Origin: Chelonoidis abingdonii
Taxonomy: Eukaryota > Chordata > Testudines > Testudinidae
Direction of reading: 5' to 3'
Assembly (NCBI RefSeq): GCF_003597395.2
Contig: NC_133770.1
Coordinates: 32,687,724-32,751,723, forward strand
Length of the DNA stretch: 64,000 bases
Part shown: one piece after another, positions 48,201 to 58,961 of the stretch
Numbering within the stretch: position 1 is the first letter of the stretch
How the letters are laid out: every line of letters begins with the position of its first letter
Position numbers and translations under genes: made by a program
The notes under the pieces: generated by a model
The model's database searches: none
Told to the model about the DNA's origin: nothing
The model's input: the letters and a program-made list of their open reading frames with translations, nothing else

Positions 48201-48517
48201 TGTGCATTGTAGCCAGGTGCTGGGAAGAGTTTTTCCATCAAGAAAATGAAATTAAACCCTTACTGCCCCACCAGTATTAAACATAAAAAATTAAGTTTCC
48301 CTACTTCTTTGTTTTCCTACTTCACCCTTCGAAGACCCAGGAGAGCAAGTTCTTGTATAAACAAAAGTCCTTAAGAGAAAATGGACTCAAAGGGTAGTAG
48401 TGCTGGCAATGAAATATTTAGACAAGGATTCCGGGACACAAAACACATAACTACCATAACAGGGGACTCTGTAAGCTATCCTTGTTTTTAAATGCTTGGG
48501 AGGTGCTAGATACTATG

Positions 48518-48535
48518 ATGGTGGTGGTGGTGGTC
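48518..48535. repeat. (GGT)n microsatellite
   Basis: GGTGGTGGTGGTGGT-type run of about six units. Confidence 0.8.
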
Positions 48536-50287
48536 CAGGTAAAAACCTAGGTAAGTTGTGGATACCCCTGTGAATCTAAGTGCAGGTCAGTAGCTTGTTC
48601 ACCAAATAGGAAATTTCATTTTTCTGGGCTATCAAATAGGACTTATTCTAGCCAACACAGCAAAAATTAGAAAGGCCCCAAAAGATCAGTAATCAATATA
48701 CCCACAGAAGATATTTCCATAAAAGAGGCAATTTTAAAAAGACTAGGATTATTTAGTTTGAAGTGGAGAGAGAGACTGATAATACAGAAGTACAACAATA
48801 TAGAACAATGAGTGGTTTCAACCTATATCATGGACTTCCATTACTCTTGCTTATAATTTAAGAAACAAGGAGATACTTGAAATTAAAAAGCTAAAAAAAA
48901 CTGATTAAAGACTGATGAGAAACTCCTGTGCATCTTATAATTAACCTATGGTACTGACTAAGTCAGGATATTGGAGGCAACAGCCAAGTGAGATTTAAGA
49001 AAAAAAAGTTAAAAAAATTGTCCATTGACATGAAGAACATGTAGGGAGAAAAGTTAAGGGTTAGCAATCCTAGTGTTTCAAAGCATAAGCTGATCAACTG
49101 ATGTCAAAAAAAATAGTTTTATACTATAGTCTCTATTGCACAACCAGCCAAGGACACTAAGTTGTAAGAGATGGGTGTACACTTTCCACTAAAAGATCAC
49201 CAGGATAGATCACCACAGAGGCAAGGTACCAGACTTCAGTGACAGTAGGAATGCTCATTTCCCCACCCTTTACAAAAGGTAATACTTTATTTCCTTTACA
49301 CCTCCCAATGTTTTCCTACAACCAGTTATCCCCTCTCCCCCAATCAACCTACACTGCTTTCCAGTAAGTGAAAGCAAAGCCATTCCCCATTACCAGAGAT
49401 TAATTTATGATGCCCTCAACTCCACCCACAAGTCTACGGACTCCTCAGTTTGGATGCCAGCCCTCCACCCAAACACATGATCCAGGGTTGGTGGTGACTG
49501 TAGCAGCAGCCACCAGCTCATCAGGCGACCCTACTCCTGAGAGTGGTCTTCTCTGTCCCAAAAGCAGAAATACCCTCTCTTCCCTCCCCACCAAGCAGTG
49601 ATGATACTGGAGATGTCCAGGCAGTTTAGGAAGACATCACTTCACAGATTTATGCGGTCTCTGTTCACACTTGGATGGCTATGCATGCAGCCATGAGGGC
49701 TAGAGATTTTAAAAATAAACATTCGGCAGATGTTTATTGTGTCTACTTTGAACACGTGGATTTTCCAATCCTATTCATACCTAAAAATGAAAAAACCTAT
49801 CATGCTGCTATATTTTCTGGCTGATGCTTTCTGAAGCTAGCAATCCCAGCCATCCAATAGTGCTCTCTCTCAGCCACAGTCCTATCCTGACCAAGGGCAG
49901 GTCAAACAGTCTCCTCCCCTAGTGGAACACATATTAACCACCTAAGTAAAGACTTACGCTAGCTAGTCGAACACCTGAGAAGATTTAGACTGTTAAAACT
50001 GGTTAGCATTCTTTACAGTTCAATTCCCTCGTTCACTTTATCTGATTTGCAAAACAGGGTGTAGGCAGGGACGCCATAGATTTATTGCTTGTTATGCTGC
50101 GCAAAATCAAGGTACAGAACTTTTGCTCCTTGTTCCTTCCACATGACTTTAAATGTAGGAAGAGTCATCCATGAGGAAAAACTGTCCTAATTTTTTCCTT
50201 TAATCATTTTTAGTTGGTTTTGGTTAAGTACCGCCGCTTGACATGTATAGTACCTGCACCCTGATGTGTGTGAATGGTACTTAAAGT

Positions 50288-50470
50288 CAGTATATCTCTA
50301 CCTCAATATAACGCTGTCCTCGGGAGCCAAAAAAATCTTATCACATTATAGGTGAAACCGTGTTATATCGAACTTGATTTGAGCTGCCGGAGTGCGGGAC
50401 TGCTTTACTGTGTTATATCCGAATTTGTGTTATATCAGGTGGCATTACAGTGGGATAGAGGTGTGTATAC
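50288..50470. mobile_element. Mariner/Tigger-type MITE
   Basis: AGTATATCTCTACCTCAATA on the left mirrors GTGGGATAGAGGTGTGTATA on the right. Paired ATATAACGC, GTTATATCG and GTTATATCAGG words form the internal foldback. Confidence 0.78.
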
Positions 50471-50564
50471 AAATATTAAGTCAGTCAAAGGTGTTTCCTA
50501 AGCATTTAATAGCCATTTGCCAAATTTTTATTCCAGATCCATCTCTTTTCATTAAAGCTCTCCC

Positions 50565-51070
50565 TTCACCAGAGTGGATGCATGCTCCTGATGGCAAAAC
50601 AGACTGGGATTCAAGTTATCTGGGTTCAATTCCTGTCACATTTCTACATGTGTGGCCTTGGGCAAATCACTTAGGGCCATATTTTTTCCAGACGCTCACT
50701 TTCCATTTAGGTACCAATATGAAGTGGCTAAATTTTCAAGACAGGTCAGCACAACAGGTGCAAAGTTCTTAAAGTCTAGTTATATGTGGCAAAATAGCAA
50801 CTGCTAGGTGCAGAGCACCTTTACAAATCTGTTCCTTATTTACGTGCCTACAAAGGAACTTTTAAAAATTTGTTCCTATTTGTGAGTACTGAACACTTGA
50901 AAAATGTAGCTTTAGGCACTCTACTCAAGATCACAAAGGAATCTGTAGCAAAGCCAAGAACTGAACCCAATTCTCCAGAGACATCTTTTTGGGGCAGGCA
51001 CTGTGTCTTTTGGGTTTGTGTAGAGCCTACCACAACTAGGACCTCTAGGCACTACAAAGATAAAAACTGT
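50565..51070 (+). mobile_element. MIR/L2-type SINE remnants
   Basis: CTGGGATTCAAGTTATCTGG and GTGGCCTTGGGCAAATCACTT form the body of a MIR-type SINE. GGGGCAGGCACTGTGTCTTT, AGAGCCTACCACAACTAGGA and CTAGGCACTACAAAG form its L2-type tail. An insertion or duplication of ~190 bp separates the two. Confidence 0.68.
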
Positions 51071-51639
51071 TAACATTAATAGCTCTTGCTGCACTTCTAT
51101 GGTCACAGGAAGGTGTGCCTCATACTAAGTGATATGCATAATTAGCTCTCATTTGTCTCCATCTTTTCAAAAAAAAATATAGCGACCAATTAAAAGCAAC
51201 TAATTTTTATTAACATAGTGGCTGCGGTTAAAAGTTTGAGCATCTGAGTGTTTGCTTTTTTAAACCAGCAGGTTGGATAGTCTCAGCCTTAGCAGTTTTT
51301 CCTCTTGTAAGTATTGTAAATAATTACTCAAGCAGATATTGTGCTCAGGGATTAAAAAAAAAAAAGCCACCAAACTGCAGTCACTGTAATGCCAGTCACA
51401 TGCATGTAAGTGAATTCAAAAAAATAGAGAGAGAGAAAGAGCATAACATCCCTAATAAAAGTGTAAATAATGGTTTTATAATCATCACTGTCCCTGGCTG
51501 GGAATATCCCATCTTTCTATAGTCATTTCCACATGTGGGCAAAGGCACAATACCTGAAATATGTAAAATGATGAGAAAAATAATATGAAGTATACAAATC
51601 TTAACAGAGGATAATTTTAAGAATAGATGAACCAACACT

Positions 51640-51747
51640 TTGCCACCTCCCTCAGGAAGAGCTCTGTGTAGCTTGAAACTTTGTCTCTTTCATCAACAGA
51701 AATCAGCCCAATAAAAGATATTACCTCACCTGACTTGTCTCTCTAGA
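51640..51747 (+). mobile_element. Penelope-like 3' end, first family
   Basis: AGGAAGAGCTCTGTGTAGCTTG, TCATCAACAGAAATCAGCCC and AATAAAAGATATTACCTCACC are the plus-strand terminus of the family at 8.6-10.8 kb. Confidence 0.82.
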
Positions 51748-53285
51748 CTCCCTCCTAAAACAGAATATAGATTCTACCAATAGCCTGAAATTTATTAAGT
51801 TATCTTCTTCTGTACATACAATTATTAAGGACACAGGCTCATCTAGATACCAGGCTGATAACCACTGAAGACATAAAACTCAAGTTCAGGAGTCAACACA
51901 AGCTGGGACACTCATACAGAGCTTGATGCAGAGCCCAGTGAGATCTATGGAAAGATTCCCATCACACACTCAATGGGAAGGAAAATTTGATATGATAAAA
52001 GGTAACTCAAAACAAAAGATTTACATTCAATTAATTGAACACCCACCTCCCCCAAACAACATCTAAAACTCCTGATATAAGAAAGCTGATGCCAGCCTGA
52101 CGAAGTTAAATTAAGCTTCTGTAATTTAGAGTCAGATTTAACTTCTATTCCTCTGTATAGAAGTTCTGTCTGCTTGCAGTTTTTTCATTGACCATATCAC
52201 TAATGCACTTACAGAAACTGTAAAAATTGAAGTGAAAATATTTCTACTATTAGAAGTAAATAAGCTGATTAACTTCAAACATCCTTCATAGCCACTTTTA
52301 TAGTAGACACAAACAATCCAGAAGAAAGTTAAAAAGGAGAAAACTGGATTAGATTTTAAAATGCAGTATTTGTCTCCCTAATATCAAAAATTGCATTTAG
52401 TTCACGATATAGAATTGCTTTGGATTCAAACAGTTAACTCAGTTGGCTGAGCAGACCTGTTCACTGTGCCTAGAATTTTAACTTGGGCTACATTCCTCAA
52501 TTCCCAAATTGCAAGTTTAAATTAATGCTGGAGTGAAAACATGATACCTAGTGGGAATGGGGGGTCGGCGGGGGGAAGAGAATGGATATTACGTTCTTCT
52601 TCATGCCTAAGTATCTCTAACACCTGACATCCTGCCAGTTGTTAACACCTTGAAGGTAACAGACATGTCATACTTTTGGCTTATTTGGAAGCAGTGTCAT
52701 TTTTAAATTTATATTTTAACATACAGAAGATATATAGAATATCATAAAATGGTAAATGAAGAAAAACCAATTGTAAAATGGTAAGAGAGTCACTAATAAA
52801 AAAAGCTTTCCTGAAAATGTTTGTCTATTGTTGTTAGAAGTAATATTATGTATTACTATAAGTGAAAGGTTAGAGAAAAATCCACCATATTTTTAATTTT
52901 GTAAATATGACCACACTGTATGGCTAGTAAGTTTCACATATTCCTCTGCATGGAGCCAGACTTATTTTTTAAAAGGGGGAAAATATTTTACCACCACAAA
53001 AAGCTGGTAGAGGTACTCAATGTAAGATGTAGTGCTCGCAAGGTGTCTGTAGTTATGTCTAAACTTATTTTTTGAAATTTACTATTTTTGAGTTGACTAT
53101 CTATTTAGCCTTCCTGCTTGAGTTTATTTAAACACTGTGATAGAAATAAGTAATAGTTGTTGCTTTCTGACTTTTAAATTAACAAGAAATTCACCAACCA
53201 TTACTAATCATTACCATAACCATATCTGTACTGTCTTTAAATAAGAATTAAGCAATATGCATGCTAAATATGCTAATAAAGTATT
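51748..53285. other. Unassigned AT-rich sequence
   Basis: A G-rich patch at 52558-52577; no recognised element. Confidence 0.5.
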
Positions 53286-53324
53286 TAATTGAAGGTGTGT
53301 GACCTAAAGCCACAGGGACAAAAC

Positions 53325-53470
53325 AATATCCTTAGGCCCTGAGCCTGTACACTGAACCGTACCGTTGGACCCCTGTGCCTACACAAGACCCACTGACTTT
53401 TCAAGGGCTCTCTACACAGCTGTCAGGGTAATGTCCATGCAGATCAGACTGAAGAATCAGGGCCTCCTTT
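53325..53470. repeat. Foldback interspersed repeat
   Basis: It starts CTTAGGCCCTGAGCCTG and ends ATCAGGGCCTCC in imperfect inversion. CCCACTGACTTTTCAAGGGCTC recalls a palindromic repeat common in sauropsids (..CCACTGAAGTCAATGG..). The family name is uncertain. Confidence 0.45.
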
Positions 53471-55859
53471 CTGCTTCCCGCCTGGCACAAATATGCTTTA
53501 ATAAATAAACAAACAAACCATACAAATCACTCAAGAATCTTTGTGTTGCTACTGTTTATAGTCTGGTAATTTAATTCTAATACAGAAACACTATGTAGAC
53601 ATTTATTCTTTGGATCTTTTCATGTGTGTTATGCTGCCCTTTAATCAATGGTTTATTGAGGAATGAACTGAAAGTACAAGATACTGGTTCTAGAAAGCTT
53701 TCACTGGCAACAATCAGATCTTTTGCAAGCATCCAGTATTGGCTGATTCAAAAGGCAGCACATGAACTAGGTCCAGAGACAGAAAGGTGTATAGCTGTCT
53801 TTCCATCCAGAGTTAATGTATCAGAATGGCAGCCATAAGTTTGGACTCCCAACAGAGAAAGAAAGGAGAAAAGCACAGGTGTTAAAAAAAATAAATAATT
53901 GACAGCATCAAAAAAAGTCATGCTAAATCAATTAAAGCTTGTATGTGCCTCCATTACATGAGCAACAGTGTTAAAGTTTAGAGTACTGTACACAGTTTGG
54001 TGTTCTAGCCATACACTGTTGACATCCAGTAAAATGTCCTGCAGGGGGAAGAGACGTAGAGGGAGAAAGGAACAGAGTAAAAAATTAATTTACTGCATAT
54101 GCCTAGTAACACAGTGGCTAGAGGATCTACTGTTCTTTAATCTTAGATTAAGAAAAAGATCTCTATCTGTAGTACATTTAGAAGCTTGCTACAGAAATAA
54201 TTTCAAATTACTTGTGCTAAAGGTTTAACATTTTTCTATCAATTTTCTTCAGTAAACATTTACAAGTCAGACATAAGCCCACTGCCGAGAAATCTCTATT
54301 ACCCAGCATCTATTATCTAACCTAGCTCCATGCTTCAATATATAATAGCTTAAGTTATATTGAATTTGTAAAATAAAAAAATTAAACTCTATACAAATTA
54401 GTTTAAGAATCAAAGGCCTCCGATAACAAAAAACGAGCAATGATGGGGACCAAAAGTGACGAAGATGAAAGACACCTGAATGGCCTTATACACCTTTTGT
54501 TTTCTGAAAGCGATGCATGCTGCAGAGAAAACGTTTTGTGCTAAACAGCCTCAAATCTGTTTTTCTAATATTAAGCACAAAGGAAAAAACACTGACAGCA
54601 AGCGTGGTAAATAAATCCCTCCCTGGAGAATGAAAGCAGCAGACAGGAGGGGGCTGACATGCATGCAGGAGAAAACTAAACACCATCTTTTTTTCTACCT
54701 GCACAAGTTGCCATTTGCTGCAGCGATTGAGAACCTCTTTTTCCCGTTGATTCAAAAAGCTAGGTTTTCGGAAAAAAAATCTCTCTCTTGCAAGTCATCT
54801 GTTGATATGCTTTAAGAGGATGATATTCATATCATAGGATCTTTAAGATAAAATCCATTTTCTTTCCTGCTCAGGTAAACATGTTTACTGCTCCTGCACA
54901 GACACTGGGTGGTTCAGACTCACATGTCACACACATGTCGTCAGCAACAAGAAAAGCCCCTTTCTCTGATCATCAACATTTTAAATAAGGTGGAAGAGAA
55001 AAGCACTTTCTAAACTTACCTTTAATAAAGCCACATCATCAACTAAATAGAAGTACTTACATAAAACAGGAAATTAAAAACTGCAATTTTAAATACACCA
55101 ATACTTGGTATAATATCTCGATATGGTAAAAATAAGAGAGCCACGAGTTCAGAACAATCAGATCAACTTGTTAGTCCCTTAAAAGGCCAATGTTTACATT
55201 TATAGGGCTAAACAATTCGAAGCAGTTATCAGAAACATCAATCCCGACTCAAATATATTAAAAAAAATTTAAAAAATTGTTCACACGGTAAGAATCACAG
55301 CTGAAAGCCTTCCTATCCGTGACCCTACACAGGAAATGCCACATAAAACCTAAAATTGCCAAGGACCGTTACAAACCCTCCCTCCCCCGTTTAACATCCT
55401 ATTAAAAAGAGTTACTATACTAACAGAGCTGTTCCCTTATTTTCTGAAGATAAACACGGAGGAGGAGTTATGAGCGTTTATTCCCTCCTCTATTTATCCT
55501 CAAAATGCGTTTTGAAGTAACACACGTACCAAAAAACAGCCCCTTAAGTCTGAAATGTAAATGTAATTCCTTATATAGACTGCAGCAGTTCAGACACACA
55601 GCAGAGGGGCCCCTGGCCAAACCGTTACCACCCATTATTATACAAACAGGTACCTCCAAAGCCAAAGGAAGGGAAGAAACTTCACCGAATCGCATTCCCT
55701 CCCCCGCCACACAGACAGAAACCCTCCCTTCCCCGCCACTCCTATGAAACCTAATTGTCCCGACAATCCTGCAGAGATCGAGACTTTTTTAGGGAGGAGA
55801 AACAGCCCAGGCAACGGCCACACACAGAAATAAACTTGCGCTGCACTAAAGGCGGCTCC
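53471..55859. other. Unassigned, low-repeat intron sequence next to the CpG island
   Basis: No transposon was recognised over about 2.4 kb adjoining ZEB1 exon 1. A strong donor-like sequence on the minus strand (AAAG|GTAAGT, GT at 55018-55017) is the only splice-type signal noted. Confidence 0.45.
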
Positions 55860-56655
55860 GAAAGTAGCAAACGGGCTATTTTGGAGGGTGGGGGAGGCTC
55901 CCCTTTCACTGCGGTCCCCAGGGCGTGTGTGTGGGGGTGTTTTCTCCACAAATCGATACACACCGCAGCAAGCAACAGTGCCTCCCCCCCGGCCGCCGCC
56001 GGGGCCAGCCCCGCCACCCCCGAGCGCCAGCAGCCCCTTCCGTCCCCCCGCTACACTCCGCGGGAGGGTCCCCGTCACCCCAGGTAACGCCTCACCCCAG
56101 CCCCCGCTCCGGGAGCGAGCGGGGCAAGTACCGCCGGGGAGAGGGACAGCCGCCCCGGCGGCAGCGAGCGGGGCGCCCCGCTCCGGCCCGGGGCGCGCAC
56201 GCTGCCAGCCCGGGGCGGAGGCGCCTGCCCCGCTCTCTCTTGTACCCAGGTAACAAGTTTGGGAGTTGGGAGGCCAGGACCGGCAGAGCCTCCCCGCGGT
56301 CCCCCGAGGGGCTCGGAGCCCCGCGATGGGGGACCCGCCGCCCCGGGGAGCGGCAGGAGAAGGTGCTGCCGCTGCCGGGCGTGTGGGGGAGGCAGCGTGT
56401 AACGGTCCCGGACAGGCGGCTGAGCGAGGAGGCACCACTAGGCGGAGGAGGGAGGCAGGGAGCGAGCGCGGAGGGAGGGAGCGAGGGAGGCACCAGGTAG
56501 CGGATATAACGGTGCAGAGGGAGCCGGGCACCCAGCGAGGAGCAGCAGGGAAATTACTTTCTACTTCTCCCGTCCCCCCTGCACTCCAGGCGGCCCAGCC
56601 CGTCTCCGGAGCCGGCCCGGCGCGGAGCGGGCCGCTGCCCTGCGGGCTGACTGAC

Positions 56656-56713
56656 CGTTATTGCGCCTCGGGTTCGCCTGCTTCCTGCGCTTACACCTGG
56701 GGCCATCCGCCAT
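56656..56713 (-). CDS. ZEB1: ZEB1 first coding exon (zinc finger E-box-binding homeobox 1)
   Basis: On the minus strand an ATG at 56713 opens the frame MADGPRCKRRKQANPRRNN, which then breaks after one base of the next codon (phase 1). This is the conserved N terminus of ZEB1. ZEB2 begins with a short extension before MADG and has RRKN rather than RRNN at the end, so ZEB1 is the better call. The exon carries 58 coding bases. ZEB1 is a nuclear transcription factor with two zinc-finger clusters around a homeodomain-like segment. It represses epithelial genes through CACCT-type E-boxes. The present piece is only the basic N-terminal leader; the zinc fingers lie in later exons outside the window. 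The bases before the ATG (GAGAGGATC) agree with my recollection of the mammalian 5' UTR. The splice donor reads G|GTCAGT, with C at intron position 3 where A or G is normal, a mild oddity. Identity is very secure; the exact transcript start is not. Confidence 0.96.
56694..56699 (-). promoter_or_regulatory. CAGGTG E-box inside ZEB1 coding exon 1
   Basis: CACCTG on the plus strand reads CAGGTG on the transcript strand, within the codons for Gly-Pro-Arg-Cys. CAGGTG is the preferred site of ZEB1 itself and of SNAIL factors. Occupancy is not shown by the sequence; the codons may explain the motif by themselves. Confidence 0.45.
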
Positions 56714-56870
56714 GATCCTCTCGCTTGTGTCTAAATGCTCCAGTCACCTCCTCCCCCTCCCTCCCCTCCCACCCCTCCCCCCCGGACCTGGTTTACGACA
56801 CTGGGTGGTTTTACTTTTACATCACCTTCCTACACCTAGTTCTCGGCCGGAACCTTGTTGCCAGGGGAGA
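56714..56870 (-). promoter_or_regulatory. ZEB1: ZEB1 5' UTR and proximal promoter
   Basis: This is the sequence immediately upstream of the ZEB1 ATG on the minus strand. It has a long pyrimidine-rich run on the plus strand (56744-56785; purine-rich on the transcript strand), no clear TATA box, and several CACCT-type half E-boxes on the plus strand. A TATA-less CpG-island promoter with dispersed starts is expected. The start site cannot be placed by eye. Confidence 0.6.
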
Positions 56871-56871
56871 C
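56857..56871. promoter_or_regulatory. RFX X-box-like motif upstream of ZEB1
   Basis: GTTGCC, two bases, then GGGAGAC resembles the RFX X-box (GTTGCC spacer RGNAAC) with about one mismatch in the second half. It lies about 145 bases upstream of the ATG. The match is suggestive only. Confidence 0.3.
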
Positions 56872-57059
56872 GGGTGCTTTACGGCAGCACGTTTGAAGGA
56901 GAAGAGGGAAAAGTTCCTGCCGCAGGTGCCGGGGTAGGGGAGAGCGCAGTGCGGGCTGTGGAGCCGGGGATTGGGAGCGAAAGAGGGACGGGGGAGCCCC
57001 ATGAGCAGGGGATGTGAGGGAAGCGAGATCCCTAACGGGGGCGGAGCATCCGAGTCGGT

Positions 57060-57440
57060 ACGGGATGTGTGGGAGGGGGATCCGCGTGGGTAAGGAGTGT
57101 GTAGGAGTGGGATCCCTACCGGGGGCGGGGCGAGGGGGATCCGCGTGGGTAAGGGGTGTGTAGGAGGGGGATCCCTACCGGGGGCGGGGCGAGGGGGATC
57201 CGCGTGGGTAAGGAGTGTGTAGGAGGGGGATCCCCGTGGGCGTGCGGGGGGGGTATCCCCCTGGGTACGGTGCGTGTGAGAGAGAGGGATTTCTGTGGGT
57301 ACGGGGTATGTGGGAGGGGGATCCCATGGGCGGAAGGTGAGAGGGATGCCCTTGGGCCTGGGATGTGCAGGAGGGGGATCCCCACCGAGGAAGGCGGGGA
57401 TTCCTGTTAGCATGGGTGTGCGGGAGGGGGATCTCCCCCG
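57060..57440. repeat. GC-rich minisatellite, ~59-bp unit
   Basis: Units built on GGATCC, CGCGTGGGTAAGG and GTGTGTAGGAGG recur. Two near-identical units start at 57111 and 57170 (period 59 bp), followed by shorter degenerate units rich in GGGGGATCC to about 57440. The array accounts for the proline-rich minus-strand open frames in this stretch. Confidence 0.85.
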
Positions 57441-57480
57441 GGGCTCCGTGCGGAGCGGGGGCGGGGGATTTTCCGTGTGT

Positions 57481-58960
57481 GACGGGTATGCTAGTGGGCA
57501 GGGATACTAACCTATATAGCATATTTCTCGAATCAAAATTCCCTTTCAGTCATCTCCAGAACAGAGATACTTGCTTTAAAAGTTATGTTCAGTGAAGGAG
57601 TCTTTGCTTCCCCTTTACCCCCCCCCCCAAAATGGGTCTGTCTCCTTCCTCAAAGACACTAGGGGCAGGTCTTGTCTCCTGTCTTCCACATAAGTCTCTC
57701 TCACCATCACCTTCAAAATAGCTGGAGAGATTTAGCAAGTCTGGCTTTGTTTGGTGTACAAGCCTATAGGGAAGATCTGATTTACTAAATAAACTTGGTG
57801 TTAGGAAATAAAAGGTTAACTGAGGCCAAGAAGAGAGTTAAGTTTGATTTCCCAAGTGCAAAATTGCAGAGAAGCTCCACTTGTAGCCATAACAGCTTCA
57901 AAACATAATGTATGTTCCCTATTTGTCATTTCTTCCTCCACTTGTAAAGCATGACCTCACTTACTTCTTACTATCATCTCCATCACCATATAGATATGAA
58001 GTAACTGATTGATTTGTCATGTACGTCAAAGTGTAGGTATTAATATGGGATGATTTACATAAATGATGTCAATATTGCATTACAGGGCTCTAATCAAGAA
58101 AGAAAAAACAGGATGAGAAGTGAGCTGTCTCCACAATGTAAAGAAATAGTCAAATATCTTTTTAACAAACCATATTTTCTACTTTACCAAGGGAGGAGTA
58201 GAGGTGGAGAGGTTATACACACCAAAAAGATGCTGTTATTTTAAAAATTAAAAGCCTACATATTTCTTTATTTAATAAATACCTTAAGTTATTAAAAAAA
58301 TGAAAATGTTAGACATTTGATCTTTTACCATTTATACTCTTTGTTTACTTTTTACATTTCACTCAGTTTAGAGAACAAAAATAAGTTAGTCAGTTTCCCT
58401 CTTATTTCTAGTTATTCTCACTTCCTGGTTCTCGTGCACTTGAAGAATTTTATGATGTTTAGGTTGCCAACACTTCTGTGAATGGTTAAATCTGAACAGA
58501 ACACAGTAAATTTCAGGGAAAACATTTCTACTTGTATTAGATTTTAAAAATTAATTTTAAAAACTACAAAATCTGCAGCCTAAATTACCTTATCACATCC
58601 CTTTAGGTGGTCTGTGTATTCATGTACATATATGACCTCATTTTATAGAAACAATGGGCTTTTTAAACTGAAGTGACTTTTTCTTATTTAAAAAATGACA
58701 GAGAAAACTGAAACATGAGGTTTACATAGATTTCTAAAATATTTTCTCATAACTCTGATCTACGTAAGCTGATTTTTTGCAGCTGTGTATTTGTTTTGTA
58801 CATTGTGTTGAAGGGACAGGGCAGTCCACAGTCTCAAAAGTGTATGCAAGTCATGGATTTATGTGTTCACATGCCTAAGTATGCCACAGCCCTCATTTAC
58901 AGGCACATATCAGCATTGTTTGTGCATACTTCTGAAAATTTGGGTAAATTTAGGCTCAGC
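57481..58960. other. Unassigned upstream flank
   Basis: GC falls back to background after 57480. It has a C run (57619-57628). No exon or repeat was recognised. Confidence 0.45.
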
Positions 58961-58961
58961 A

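Larger units (their letters stand above)
44881..50287. other. Mostly unassigned intron sequence
   Basis: It includes a Penelope-like fragment (45190-45275), a (GGT)n run (48518-48535), a possible eroded CR1 piece near 48720-48900 (GATTATTTAGTTTGAAGTGG) and many A/T runs. No exon was recognised. Confidence 0.45.
1..56655 (-). other. ZEB1: ZEB1 intron 1 (5' part, open at window edge)
   Basis: This is inferred from the ZEB1 first coding exon at 56713-56656, whose reading frame breaks at a GT (56655-56654). No sequence matching the acidic start of ZEB1 exon 2 was seen on the minus strand, so the intron runs past position 1 and is at least 56.6 kb. A very long intron 1 is usual for vertebrate ZEB1. 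The interval is filled with nested transposon remnants and unassigned AT-rich sequence, annotated separately. Confidence 0.85.
55860..57480. promoter_or_regulatory. CpG island over ZEB1 exon 1
   Basis: GC content and CpG density rise sharply here against an AT-rich, CpG-poor background, with many GGGCGG/CCGCCC and CGCG motifs. The island covers the ZEB1 exon, the first ~800 bases of intron 1 and ~770 bases upstream. Several long open frames on both strands inside it are a by-product of high GC. The right shore becomes a minisatellite (57060-57440). Confidence 0.92.
56760..57600 (+). ncRNA. Expected start region of a divergent antisense lncRNA (ZEB1-AS1-like)
   Basis: In mammals a lncRNA, ZEB1-AS1, is transcribed away from ZEB1 out of the shared CpG island. 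The same layout would place a plus-strand start here. The sequence shows only the bidirectional GC-rich promoter and a few possible donors such as GCAG|GTGCCG near 56922-56931. There is no direct evidence of a transcript, and the exon limits are unknown. Confidence 0.25.

Noticed and set aside
52430..52500. Possible tRNA-derived SINE start (AACTCAGTTGGCTGAGCAGA)
   Set aside because: It resembles a tRNA A-box, but no matching B-box or SINE body could be found.
53968..54228. 86-codon frame with a basic KRRRGRKEQSKK stretch
   Set aside because: No family match, no splice structure, and stops in flanking codons; a chance frame in AT-rich DNA is more likely.
55638..56531. 297-codon minus-strand open frame in the CpG island
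   Set aside because: It lies in ZEB1 intron 1 and beyond the exon 1 donor. Its arginine/proline/glycine-rich composition follows from high GC, and overlapping long frames occur on both strands.
56656..56713. ZEB2 rather than ZEB1
   Set aside because: ZEB2 has a short extension before MADG and RRKN in place of RRNN; neither fits here.
56266..56715. 149-codon plus-strand frame over ZEB1 exon 1
   Set aside because: Antisense to the verified ZEB1 exon; compositional.
56817..57413. 198-codon proline-rich minus-strand frame
   Set aside because: It is the translation of the 59-bp minisatellite; the repeats of IPLLHTPYPRGSP-type residues mirror the DNA units.
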